64,000 bases of DNA from the NCBI GenBank assembly GCA_034620365.1, contig JAQGEQ010000281.1, positions 124,001 to 188,000 on the forward strand, written 5' to 3'. The notes below the pieces were generated by a model. It did no database searches, was not told the origin of the DNA, and saw only the letters and a list, made by a program, of their open reading frames with translations. Made by a program: the position numbers and the translations under genes. Source of the stretch: Pegea sp. RAD2-039 (taxonomy: Eukaryota > Chordata > Thaliacea > Salpida > Salpidae). Below, piece by piece: positions 10,372 to 22,080 of this stretch (position 1 is its first letter; each line of letters opens with the position of its first letter).

Positions 10372-11169
10372 TAATGTAAGTTTTCGTTGACGTTGGTGAA
10401 GTCAGAAAAGCATGACGTCACTGCTCTCAATTGTAGTCCTTTGTTTTTGTAAAATTAAAAATCAAGTAGAAGAGATGATGCTGTGGTCGATTCTAAATGT
10501 CTAATAAGATTCGACGTATTAAATGCTGATTACAAGCAGCTCAGCATATCCTTTTAACAGTTGGTGAGTTATTTTAAGCAGCTAATCCAACCAACTAAGA
10601 AATCATTAAAGTGCTGTTGGGTTACACTGACAAAATAGCTGAAACAAATAACAATGCTGTTACCGACTTTGTAATATTAAAAAAACGAAATCCATTTGGC
10701 GATCATTTCTTAGAATCAAATCTTCTAATCAAAAGTGTTTTTTCAATTTAATATTGATTTTGACAAAATCATTTGCTTCAGTAACTGCAAACCTGTTTTT
10801 ATAAACAGCGCATTTTCACTACAAACAAGTTTCCTGAATAATTACCTTAATACAGGGTTTTTATTCCACATTGGTTCACTGAGAAGTCAACAAAATTCTA
10901 CAGTACAAAAGACAAGCTCAACTACCTGCAACCGATCTTTCAAGAAGGATTTGAAATCTTATCAAACATTTCATCCTTTTGAATACTGTGTCAAAACTTC
11001 TAAAATAGGCACTGAAAACTTAAGTAGTATTCTATTTGAAGTTTTACTTTTATCAGTAAACTTGATATGCCAAATAAAATATTCTGTGTTCAAAAAATGC
11101 TCAATGAAATTTTCCTTCTCTAGTTGCAAGTCTTATGTTTGTAAAAAAATTATATTTGAGTTTTATTAG
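10372..11169 (+). pseudogene. ORF X copy 2, longest open frame in window
   Basis: The distal 144 codons (10735-11169) are uninterrupted, from FNIDFDKIICFSNCKP through TSSTTCNRSFKKDLKS to KKIIFEFY-stop. An extra T near 10740 separates them from the upstream LGYTDKIAETNNN segment. This copy keeps the base deleted in copies 1, 3 and 4, and has TAT (Tyr) where copies 1, 4 and 5 have TAA. Confidence 0.5.
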
Positions 11170-12204
11170 CTAGGTAATTAACGTTTAACCCTAAAAAGTA
11201 TTTTTATGAAATGAATTAAATCTCATAAATACCAAAAATGAGTGATTTCATTTAGATTTTTTTATTTAATCAAACAAAATTTGTCAATTATTTATAATCA
11301 TTGTAACACTAAACTGAAACTTGTAATATAATATTTAGTTCTAACACTTTAAAAATTAATCATAAAATAAATGCTAACTTCTATTGTTTACTGTTTTTGA
11401 TTTAACAATAAAGAAAACAAGCCTATAAAACAGCAATTTTTATGATGTAGAAGAAAATTACACAGCTATAAAATAATATTGTCATAAATTAAAAACGTTC
11501 ATTGTTAAGGCAAGACAATTTTCCAAAGTGTAAAAACTACAACTCAGTTCAAACAATTAAAACTAACAACTTGAAACAAATCCTACAAATTTAAATGATG
11601 ATTTTTCTAAAGTTACTCTAATATACTAACGTATTACATTTGCTTCTCAAATCAAACTAAACTTTATAACAAACTGTATTGAAACCAAATAAAAAATTAA
11701 TGGAGTAAGATGTTGTTAATTAAAAATTAATTTAACATATTTAGTAGAGGTTTCATCTAACATTATAATATCTCTTGTGAAGTTGCTCTACAAATTTTGT
11801 AAACGAAATACCTGCTTGGTGAAGTTGTCACTTTTTATTATAGTTGGTCTTCTTGTATCCTTAAGCTAAATTATTAGTTACAATTTCCTTTATAATATAT
11901 TTTAATACAAAATCCAAGCTTAATTTAAAGACGTAGTCTTAAAATTGTAAAAAGCTGGTCAGCTTACCCACTTATACAAATTCTTTATACCAACTAAATA
12001 AGTTAAAAAACATAGCATTAAATTTTCAAAACATTTTTACATGAATGTGAAGTTGGGATTTTAAAATGAGTTTTTCATCCAAATATTATTCAACTTCATG
12101 ATGCTATTAAAACTCCAAGGGATTTACTTCCTTAAACCGTTGCTAAATACAATTTTGTTCAATAATTTTATTATGAATTTGTAATAATCCTAACTAAAAT
12201 GCAG
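11170..12204. repeat. AT-rich spacer, copy 2
   Basis: Nearest relative is 62051-63085. It ends at the aaaatgcag acceptor-like site. Confidence 0.5.
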
Positions 12205-13348
12205 AATCTATATTTTGTGACGAATTTATGCAAAATTGGTAAACTAAAACCCTTGCTTGAAAACAGAGGTCCTTTTATTGAAACCACTACCCGCCACAAG
12301 AGAAAATGTCTCATTAATGCCATCGTCTATCTACATCTAAAGGGTCACTCTATTTTTGATCTCAATAAATTTAGGTGGGATTGTTAACTTTGATTTAAAA
12401 GTAAACAATTTTTTAGTTGGAGTTTGGCCTCTCTGATCTTCAAAACCCTCTGATTGATATCAAAGTAGGTTATGAATTAGTTCTTTCAAACTTTATCTGA
12501 TGTTTCCAGCTTACAGGTTTTGCTTTTTGGTTGTCAAAGGTCTTAGTTGGATGTCAGGTTACTTGTAGGTCTACGATGTATGGCACTAGAAGTCATTCAA
12601 ATCAGAATTATACGGAAAAATCTGATCCTTGGAGCGCAGGGATGATAGTGTTTTGTCTTCTTGTTTTTGCCAAAAACTTTTTATTCGTTGCTAACAAAGA
12701 AGAGGTATTAAGAACGAAATCATTAATTAGGGGTCAGTGAACTTCTCGTCTACCAAATAGAGGAACATTTCTTCGCTAGGCTTATAATTGGTGACCAATT
12801 GACATGAAAACTGACTTTCTGACATCAACATTGAAGGATTTTATCAACAGCTTACTAGTTGTTGATCCCGCTGATAGAGTAACAGCTCCTGAAGCTTCTA
12901 ATTATCGATGGATCTTACCACTAGATCTCAGTCTAATTGATGACGTCATCAGATTAAAATAAAAGCAATGATAGATGAAGTCGTCAAATTGCAACCACAT
13001 TACAAACGGCTTGTTCAATTTCTTTTTTCTTAGCACATTTAAAAATATTGTCTTTTCAGTCACTTCGATGACGTCACCACGAAAAACCCCCAAACCACCG
13101 GAAGCTATAAGCAGAAGTCGATGCAATGTTCCAAAACATTACGTGAGCAGTTTACAAGCACACAGTAACATCTAACGTCATTCAACGTGACAATGACGTC
13201 ACTGACGAAGATTGATGGAGGACTGCGTGCGCTCCCGTGTGGCGAATCACTTGAAGATTTCAACTTTTCGAAGCAAAGTGAGAACATGAGTGAAAGTCTT
13301 TTCACTTCCGGTCGGAGAACTGATCAAAATATCGTTTTTACTGTTTAA
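12205..13348 (+). pseudogene. Kinase remnant KA2 with FTV tail
   Basis: Same exon order and frame breaks as KA1. The activation segment differs (gtcttagttggatgtcagg replaces the GKDAM codons, one base shorter). The C-lobe LLVVDPADRVTAPEASN is followed by NYRWILPLDLSLIDDVI. The tail is the FTV type (stop 13346-13348), unlike KA1, although the kinase parts are nearly identical. The third intron acceptor is again AT. Confidence 0.65.
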
Positions 13349-13435
13349 ATGGTGCGGGACCGCGCGTGCCTGTAATGACGTCATCGTTTTAAAACCCAAC
13401 TGGTTTATGTTTTATTCGCGCATGACGAGTGTTTC

Positions 13436-13600
13436 TTAATTATTTTTGGCATCATCAGTAGATGGTTTGATGGTTTCAGCAACAAGTTGTATCTTTGTGA
13501 CGTTTCCAGCTGACCAAATGCCATCATTAGTTTCGATACGACACTGCTTTCGATAGTAGTCTTTTATTTTTGGTACATACTTTTGATTGCTGTATCCTAT
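13436..13600 (-). pseudogene. Q exon, candidate minus-strand 3' exon
   Basis: After an AG acceptor (aaaattatag on the minus strand) one frame reads GYSNQKYVPK.KDYYRKQC and RIETNDGIWSAGNVTKIQL to ...STDDAKNN-stop, about 50 codons. The product is not recognised. A second minus frame is also open, so assignment is uncertain. It would be the last exon of a gene convergent with KA. Three more copies exist, at 20.27, 28.87 and 46.44 kb. Confidence 0.35.
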
Positions 13601-14154
13601 AATTTTTATTTAGTTGTAAACGAATGGATTTTTGTAAGCTAATCTTTTTAACTTTCTCAAATTGTTTCAACCTCTGGGACGTGAGTTTCTATCTTCATAT
13701 CAGACGTATTATTTGTGATAATTTATATGTGAAAATAAAATAAAAATTTCCTCTAAAATTTTAGAATTTTTTCTCGAATTGTAGGTTAGTAATTTAATGT
13801 TATGTAGAATGACTATTATTTTGTAATGTGGAGTTGTTCATCGTATTCCTGTTCATCTTGTTCGAGATTGTAGTTTAATTTTGATCGAAAGGTTTTAAAT
13901 ATGGTGATTTACAGAAGCAAATTGTCATGGAAGAAGAATTTGTTCATCTTTAAAGTTTTAACAAGATCTATCAGTAAATAGCAATCTTGTAATTATATTA
14001 TTCTTTGTTTTAAACCTAATAGTAACACAAACACCTGTTTCGATCGAAAATTGGCGTTTATCTAAATACAAAATGAATCAATAGTAGTTGGTTGCAATTG
14101 ATTGTGACATGTTTAATTTTATAATTATAAATTCACATAAAAGATGTTTTTCGT
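13601..14154. repeat. Flank, type beta
   Basis: AT-rich unit sequence that follows FTV-tail KA copies in place of type alpha. A short minus-strand stretch (MKIETHVPEVETI) lies just upstream of the Q exon. No other coding content supported. Confidence 0.35.
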
Positions 14155-14235
14155 TCCGATCACCATGAGGAAGCATTCCACTTTATTCGGTCAAAACATT
14201 TCTTGTCCTTAGCCGAATAAAACAGTTAATGTATA
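14155..14235 (+). repeat. F element, single form
   Basis: One copy of gaagcattccact...ggtcaaaacatttcttgtcc, followed by a gccgaataaaacag end. Confidence 0.5.
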
Positions 14236-14464
14236 TATTGAAAATTTGTGAAAAGCTCTGGTTGCGTTGTTACAATCTAGATAATCAACGCTTAATATTA
14301 AAAAATCATTGCAACAAAAAAATAAATTTCTTTACAAAATTCAAAACTTATTCTACCATACAAATGTGGTAAAAATTATTTATCTCTTTAAAATATAACT
14401 CGTAATTACTAATACAACTGGTTGGTTTCCTTTTAACATAAAAACTAAATGATTAATCAAATAA

Positions 14465-14545
14465 TTTATTTATTCTAATTATTGTACTGGAATGTGCCTG
14501 GAGAGCTTAACTCCCGTTACCACACATTTTCACAAATTATATGTA
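14465..14545 (-). repeat. SINE-tail fossil
   Basis: More diverged than the 42.4 kb copy: ggaatgtgcctggagagc and cccgttaccacacatt remain. Confidence 0.35.
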
Positions 14546-14939
14546 TTGAGTTAGCAATATAGAAAGAAAAAGATGTAACACATGACATTTTAGTAGTTTG
14601 CAAAGCATAAACAGTGGATATAAACTAAGAATTATAAAACATAAAAGTGGGAAAATCACAGTTTAGAAATAATACCGTTGGCAAGAATATAAAATTTTAG
14701 ATTCTACCTGAATAACACGAGTGATTCTGACATGACAACATCTGATGGCAGCTGGTTCCAAGAAATAATTATTCAGTAAGAGAAAAAATTCAATATAATA
14801 AATGTACCAGGTGATATGGGCTCATTTAGATGTAATGTGTGTCGCCTCAGATGTTATAGCTTGAGAGAAAGACTAATGGAAAATAAATCATTGAATTTAA
14901 GGTCAATTAAATTGTGGATAATTTAAAAATATTAATTAG
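14546..14939. repeat. Unit spacer before H block
   Basis: Conserved AT-rich spacer; no gene seen. Confidence 0.35.
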
Positions 14940-15190
14940 GTCGTGTTTAATCCTCTATGTTTCTTTACAATCTATAGTGAAGAAGCTGAGACGATGTTTA
15001 TAAGTATCGTATGTAATGTTAAGTTTGCTGCAAACCAATGTCGTAAATGTTTCTTAACAGATTCGATATTTTTGATATCATTGATTTGTTATGGCATCCA
15101 TGCACTGACACCTCATTCAAGAATTGGATGTACGTACAATTTGAAAAGATTTTTGAGTTATTATAGATCCTTAGAGTTTAAAGTGATTTA
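14940..15190. pseudogene. H block, subfamily 2
   Basis: Close to the 30.4 and 42.9 kb copies. The + strand carries an 82-codon frame (14943-15191). Here FDIFDIIDLLWHPCTD of the 30.4 kb copy is shifted by a base difference (gtttcttaac against gttgccttaac). The minus strand keeps the VSAW motif. Confidence 0.3.
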
Positions 15191-16243
15191 ATAAAGTAGA
15201 CGAAGTTGCTTGATTTTGCTAAGATTTTGGAAACATAAACATAAGATTTAAAGTCATATGATAAAGTAATGCAAAGGTCTAGGACCGAAGATATTCAATT
15301 TAAATCCATTCTAATTAATTAGAAATTAAATTAAAGACAATTTAGTACAAGCACGTGGGTTGTAATCCTGTAGCTTTAATATTGATATTTGTATTATTAT
15401 GTAAATTAAAACAACTACTTTAAGCAAGATCTTTTTATATAATTTACTCTTCTATTAGTTAAAGTTTGGATAAAACAGCTAATTGACTTTTAACTTTTAC
15501 TTTATCTCAAGATTATTTTGTATTAAATTTAAAACTAAATAAAGTTGAGCTTAAAAAGAATTAATCTTACTTTTTATATAACTAGTTAACTAATTGAATT
15601 TGTACTTTTATATATATTTGCCTGCTAAATATTCAACTATAAATTTATAGTTTGAGTGAAGTTTTTGTTGTTTTTAATCTTATTATTCTAAACTTGAAAT
15701 TAACAAGAATAATTTCTTTTTAAATTTATTAGAAAAAAATTACTTTTAAGAGACTAATGATAAAGTAAAAAAAATAATTTGTTATGTAAAAAATAACTTA
15801 GATATTTAAAAAATTATTTTACAATTCTGTATTGTTTAGCTGTTATAATTCCAATTTAGAAAATATTATACTTAAAAAACATGATTTAACGGTGTGACAT
15901 ATTTAGAAAATAATCTTAGTAAATTATAATAAATCATAATTTCAAACTGAACTGTTAGGTAGTCTTTTTTATTAAATTTCATTAAGAATAAGCAATTTAA
16001 AAATTTTTCTATATTCTTTAAGTAGATACAAAAATGTTTTTTTCACAGAGTGCATCAAAAGATATAATTATGGGATATATCAACTCTTTGACAATCAATT
16101 GAATATTGGAAATTTTTCAAGAAGTTGGATTAACTAAATTTTATAAAAGGTTAGAATTTCAAGACATTTTAATTTATATTCATGGCATATAGAAATATTG
16201 TAAGCATAACTTACCCAAAAAGAAGTATTAAATTCTGAAGATT
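15191..16243. repeat. AT-rich spacer E with deletion junction
   Basis: At about 15310-15330 an H-subfamily-2 flank joins spacer E of subfamily 1, with loss of several hundred bases present in other units. This marks a recombination point between unit subfamilies. Confidence 0.4.
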
Positions 16244-16445
16244 TTGAACAAAAAGTCATTATTGTATTTTCTATTACATGAGCCTTGGATCACAAATGGG
16301 GCAAGTTTTTCAGGTGAAGCCCAACATCAACAAAGAGTTTGTAGATTTCTAAAGGTTAGTGCTAAAATATTGATGTTTAAATCCGCCACATCTTTGTCAA
16401 ATTTCGTTTGGTCGTTAAAGCACCTCATCTGGCTTCTCTAAATGA
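16244..16445 (+). pseudogene. G exon pair, copy 2
   Basis: The best preserved subfamily-1 copy: HEPWITNGASFSGEAQHQQR and VCRFLK are open up to the gttagt donor (about 16353). The second exon reads PHLCQISFGR. The unit then breaks at about 16445 and passes directly into a linker block. Confidence 0.35.
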
Positions 16446-17136
16446 TTTTTTTACTAATGACTACCTCTCATACAATTAAGAACAGTCAGAATTAACACGT
16501 CACATAACTTTCAGAAGATCTGGAACGTTTGATTTGCAAGCTGGCGCTTCGGTACCAACACTACTGCAAGCACCCCGCTTTTAATTATCCATGTATTTCT
16601 TGGAACACAATGATTTCAAAACTTATCCGAATCTCGTCAGATGAAGAAGAGAACTCTAACTTAGAAGTTGAGTAGAAAAAAGAAACAGTAAGTTAAAAAG
16701 CCACCACTAGATGTCAGTCTATTTGATGATGTCATCAGAGTGAAACGAGAACGATTAAAGTTGAAGTAATCAAAACCGTAATCTCGTCACAAACAGGTTT
16801 TTTGATTTCTCTTTGCCTAGCACATTCAACAATCTTGTCTCTTCAGTCACTTGAAATGACGTGATCCCTAGAAACTCCTAAATCAACGGAAGTGGACAGC
16901 AGGAAACGACGCAAAGTTCCAAAACATTACATGAGCGAATGACAAGCCTGCTCCAACGTCTGACGTCACTCAACAAGGCAATGACGTCACTGACCTGGAT
17001 TGATGGAGGACTGCAAGCGCTCCCGTGTGGCGAATCACTTGAAAATTTCAATATTTCGGGGCAAAGCGAGAAGATGAGCGAACGTCTTTTCACTTCCGGT
17101 TGGAGAACTGATCAAGAAATCATTTTTACTGTTTAA
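16446..17136 (+). pseudogene. Linker plus FTV tail remnant
   Basis: The junction at about 16445 skips the whole VQL-tail/KB segment, which accounts for the 6.8 kb unit. The acidic exon is present (near 16640). A 30-nt intron lies at 16688-16717. The tail stop is at 17134-17136. Confidence 0.5.
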
Positions 17137-17204
17137 AAGATGCGGGAACGCGCGTGCCTGTACTGACGTCATTGTTTTACAACCCAACTGGTTAATGACG
17201 TAAT

Positions 17205-18000
17205 TAATGTAAGTTTTCGTTGACGTTGGTGAAGTCAGAAAAGCATGACGTCACTGCTCTCAATTGTAGTCCTTTGTTTCTGTAAAATTAAAAATCAAGT
17301 AGAAGAGATGATGCTGTGGTCGATTCTAAATGTCTAATAAGATTCGACGTATTAAATGCTGATTACAAGCAGCTCAGCATATCCTTTTAACAGTTGTTTA
17401 GTTATTTTAAGCAGATAATCCAACCAACTAAGAAATCATTAAAGTGCTGTTGGGTTACATTGACAAAATAGCTGAAATAAATAACAATACTATTACCGAC
17501 TTTGTAACATTAAAAAAACGAAATCCATTTGGCGATTATTTCTAAGAATCAAATCTGCTAATGAAAAGTATTTTTTCAATTTAATATTGATTTTGACAAA
17601 ATCATTTTCTTGAGTAACTGCAAACCTGTTTTTATAAGCAGCGCATTTTCACTAAAACAAGTTTCCTGAAGAATTACCTAATACAGGGTTTTTATTCCAC
17701 ATTAGTTCACTGAGAAGTCAACAAAATTCTACAGTACAAGTGACAAGCTCAACTACCTGCAACCCATCTTTCTAAAAGGATTTGAAATCTTATCAAACAT
17801 TTCATCCTTTTGAATACTGTGTCAAAACTTCTAAAATAGGGACTGAAAACTTAAGTAATATTTTATTTGAAACTTTACTTTTAGCAGTAAACTTGATATG
17901 CCAAATAAAAGAATCTGTGTTCAAAAAATGCTCAATGAAATTTTCCTTCTCTAGTTGCAAGTCTTATGTTTGTAAAAAAATTATATTTGAGTTTTATTAG
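17205..18000 (+). pseudogene. ORF X copy 3
   Basis: Broken by a TAA in place of TTA in GDYFLES, a one-base loss near 17680 and further changes. The last 72 codons (17782-18000) remain open. Confidence 0.45.
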
Positions 18001-19035
18001 CTAGGTAATTAACGTTTAACCTTAAAAAGTATTTTTATGAAATGACTTAAATCTCATAAATACCAAAAATGAGTGATTTCATTTAGATTTTTTTACTTAA
18101 TGAAACGAAATTTGTCAATTAATTATAATCATTGTAACACTAAACTGAAACTTGTAATATAATATTTAGTTCCAACATTTTAAAAATTAATGATAAAATA
18201 AATGCTAACTTCCTTTGTTTACTGTTTTTGATTCAACAATAAAGAACACAAGCCTATAAAACAGCCATTATTATGATGTAGAATAAAATTACACAGCTAT
18301 AAAATAATATTGTCATAAATTAAAAACGTTCTTTGTTAAGGCAAGGCAAATTTCCAAAGTGTAAAAACTACAACTCAGTTCAAACAATTAAAACTAACAA
18401 CTTGAAACAAATCCTACAAGTTTAAATGATGATTTTTATAAAGTTACTCTAATATACTAACGTATTACATTTGCTTCTCAAATCAAACAAAACTTTATGA
18501 CAAACTGAGTTGAAACCAAATTAAAAAATTAATTGAGTAATATTTTGTTAATTAAAAATTAATTCAACATATTTATTAAAGGTTTCATCTAGCATTATAA
18601 GATCTCTTGTGAAGTTGATCTACAAATTTTGTAAACGAAATACTTGCTTGGTAAGGTTGTCACTTTTTATTATAGTTGGTCTTCTTTTATCCTTAAGCTA
18701 AATTATTAGTTATAATTTCATTTATAATATATTTTAATACAAAATCCTAGCTTAATTTAAAGACGTAGTCCTAAAATTGTAAAAAGCTGGTCAGCTTACC
18801 CACTTATACAAATTCTTTATACAAACTAAATAAGTTAAAAAACATAGCATCAAATTTTCAAAAAATTTAAGATTAACGTGAAGTTGGGATTTTAAAATGA
18901 GTTTTTCATCCAAATATTATTCAACTTCATGAAGCTATTAACACTCCAAGAGTTTTAATTCCTTAAACCTTTGCCAAATACAATTTTATTAAATAATTTT
19001 ATTTTCAATATATAATAGTTTTGACTAAAATGCAA
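18001..19035. repeat. AT-rich spacer, copy 3
   Basis: Same architecture as copy 1; no gene seen. Confidence 0.5.
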
Positions 19036-20180
19036 AATCTGTATTTTGTGACGAATTTATGCAAAATTGGTAAACTAAAACCCTTGCTTGAAAACAGAGG
19101 TCCTTTTATTGAAACCACTACCCGCCACAGGAGAAAATGTCTCATCAATGCCATCGTCTATCTACATCTAAAGGGTCACTCTATTTTTGATCTCAATAAA
19201 TTTAGGTGGGATTGTTAACTTTAATTTAAAAGTAAACAATTTTTTAATTGGAGTTTCGCCTCTCTGATCTTCAAAACCCTCTGAATGATATCAAAGTAAG
19301 TTATGAATTAGTTCTTTCAAACTTGATCTGATGTTTCCAGCTTACAGATTTTGCTTTTTGGTTGTCAAAGGTCTTGGTAAAGATGCCATGTTACTTGTAA
19401 GTCTACGATGTATGGCACTAGAAGTCATTCAAATCAGAATTACACGGAAAAATCTGATCCTTGGAGCGCAGGGATGATAGTGTTTTGTCTTCTTGTTTTT
19501 GCCAAAAACTTTTTATTCGTTGCTAACAAAGAAGAGGTATTGAGAACGAAATCATTAATTAGGGGTCAGTGAACTTCTCGTCTACCAAATAGAGGAACAT
19601 TTCTTCGGTAGGCTTATAATTGGTGACCAATTGACATGACACCTGACTTTCTGACATCAACATTGAAGGATTTTATCAAGAGCTTACTAGTTGTTGATCC
19701 CGCTGATAGAGTAACAGCTCCTGAAGCTTCTATTTATTGATGGATCTTACCACTAGATCTCAGTCTAATTGATGACGTCATCAGAGTAAAATAAAAGCAA
19801 TGATAGATGAAGTCGTCAAACTGCAACCACATTACAAACGGCTTGTTCAATTTCTTTTTTCTTAGCACATTTAAAAATATTGTCTTTTCAGTCACTTCGA
19901 TGACGTCACCACGAAAAACCCCCAAACCACCGGAAGCTATAAGCAGAAGTCGATGCAATGTTCCAAAACATTACGTGAGCAGTTTACAAGCACACAGCAA
20001 CATGTAACGTCATTCAACGTGACAATGACGTCACTGACGAAGATTGATGGAGGACTGCGCGCAATCCCGTGTGGCGAATCACTTGAAGATTTCAACACTT
20101 CGAAGCAAAGCGAGAAGATGAGTGAAAGTCTTTTCACTTCCGGTCGGAGAACTGATCAAAATATCGTTTTTACTGTTTAA
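19036..20180 (+). pseudogene. Kinase remnant KA3 with FTV tail
   Basis: All KA motifs are present with the same frameshift and mutated third acceptor. Private changes include an Arg in place of Lys in the hinge-to-helix-E exon (cacaggagaa). The tail reads NVTMTSLTKIDGGLRAIPCG to FTV-stop at 20180. Confidence 0.65.
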
Positions 20181-20265
20181 ATGGTGCGGGAACGCGCGTG
20201 CCTGTAATGACGTCATCGTTTTAAAACCCAACTGGTTTATGTTTTATTCGCGCATGACGAAAGTT

Positions 20266-20440
20266 TCTTAATTCTTTTTGACATCATCAGTAGATGGTTT
20301 GATGGTTTCAGCAACAAGTTGTATCTTTGTGACGTTTCCAGCTGACCAAATGCCATCATTAGTTTCGATACGACACTGCTTTCGATAGTAGTCTTTTGTT
20401 TTTGGTACATACGTTTGATTGCTGTATCCTATAATATTTA
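20266..20440 (-). pseudogene. Q exon, copy 2
   Basis: Ends DDVKKN-stop instead of DDVKNN. One substitution changes NQKYV to NQTYV. Otherwise identical in frame. Confidence 0.35.
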
Positions 20441-20984
20441 TTTAGTTGTAAACGAATGGATTTTTGTAAGCTAATCTGTTTAACTTTCTCAAATTGTTTC
20501 AACTTCTGGGACGTGAATTTCTATCTTCATATCAGACTTATTATTTGTTATAATTTAAATGTGAAAATAAAAAAAAAATTCCCTCTAAAATTTTAGAATT
20601 TTTTCTGGAATTGTAGGTTAGTAATTTAATGTTATGTAAAATGACTATTATTTTGTAATGTGGAGTTGTTCATCGCATTCCTGTTCATCTTGTTCGAGAT
20701 TGTAGTTTAATTTTGATCGAAAGGTTATAAATATAGTGATTTACAGAAGCAAATTGTCATGGAAGAAGAATTTGTTCATCTTTAAAGTTTTAACAAGATT
20801 TATCAGTAAATAGCAATCTTGTAATTATATTATTATTAGTTTTAAACCTAATAGTAACACAAACACCTGTTTTGATCGAAAATTGGCTTTAATCTAAATA
20901 CAAAATGAATCTATAGCAGTAGGATTAAATTGGTTGTGACATGTTTAATTTTATAATTATAAATTCACATATAAGATGTTTTTC
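20441..20984. repeat. Flank, type beta
   Basis: Copy of 13601-14154; no gene seen. Confidence 0.35.
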
Positions 20985-21065
20985 GTTCGTATCACCATGA
21001 GGAAGCATTCCACTTTATTCGGTCAAAACATTTCTTGTCCTTAGCCGAATAAAACAGTTAATGTA
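20985..21065 (+). repeat. F element, single form
   Basis: As in unit 2, with few substitutions. Confidence 0.5.
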
Positions 21066-21299
21066 TATATTGAAAATCTGTGAAAAGCTCTGGTTGCGTT
21101 GTTACAATCTAGATAATCAACGCTTAATATTAAAAAATCATTGCAACAAAAAAATAAATTTCTTTACAAAATTCAAAACTTATTCTATGATACAAATGTA
21201 GCAAAAATTATTTATCTCTTTAAAATATAATTCGTAATTACTAATACAACTGGTTGGTTTTCTTTTAACATAAAAACTAAATGAATAATCAGTTAATTT

Positions 21300-21375
21300 A
21301 TTTATTCTAATAATTGTACTGGAATGTGCCTGGAGAGCGTAACTCCCGTTACCACTTATTCTCACAAATTATATG
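21300..21375 (-). repeat. SINE-tail fossil
   Basis: ggaatgtgcctggagagcgt, then cccgttaccacttattctcac; keeps the ttctcac end of the full SINE. Confidence 0.35.
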
Positions 21376-21849
21376 TATTGAGTTAGCAATATAGAAAGAA
21401 AAAGATGTAACACGTGACATTTTAGTAGTTTGCAAAGCATAAACAGTGGATATATACTAAGAATTATAAAACATAAAAGTGGAAAAATCACAGTTTAGAA
21501 ATAATACCGTTGGCAAGAATATAAAATTTTAGATTTACCTGAATAACACGAGTGATTCTGACATGACAACATCTGATGGCAGCTGGTTCCATATAATAAT
21601 TGTGCGGTAAGAGAAAAAATTCAATATTATTAATGTACCAGGTTATATGGGCTTATTAAGATGTAATGTGTGTTGTCTGAGTTGACATAAGTCGAAGTAA
21701 GGATTAATTCAAAAGAAATCATCAAACTGAAGGCTAAATAAATTGTTGATAATTTAAAAAATAGGAATAAAGTCGTGTGTAATCCGTCAAATTTCAAAAA
21801 TATCTCAATTTAAGAAGCTAACACCAAGTTTGAAAAAATTGTATTTAAT
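21376..21849. repeat. Unit spacer, subfamily switch
   Basis: From about 21590 the sequence changes from the unit-2 type to the unit-1 type (gtgcggtaagagaaaaaattc), a patchwork of the two subfamilies. No gene seen. Confidence 0.35.
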
Positions 21850-22080
21850 ATTAAGTTTGCTGCATACGAATCTCGCAATTGTTGCTTAAAAAGACTCATC
21901 TGTTTGATATCACTAAGTTGCTTTAGTATCCATGCACTAACATTGTATCCAAGACGTGCATACTATTTGAAAACACTGTTGAAGGATTATAAATCCTTAG
22001 AGATTAACGTAAGATTATTAAAGTAAACAATCTTGGTTGATATAGCTAAGATTTTCGGAAATATAATTGTTGCATCTAAA
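21850..22080. pseudogene. H block, subfamily 1
   Basis: Very close to 48.0 kb. The minus-strand VSAWILKQLSDIK core is intact. Confidence 0.3.

Noticed and set aside
12902-13175. Paired 74- and 66-codon frames on opposite strands (also at 19734-20007)
   Set aside because: Both cross a splice acceptor of the tail and have no support beyond repetition.
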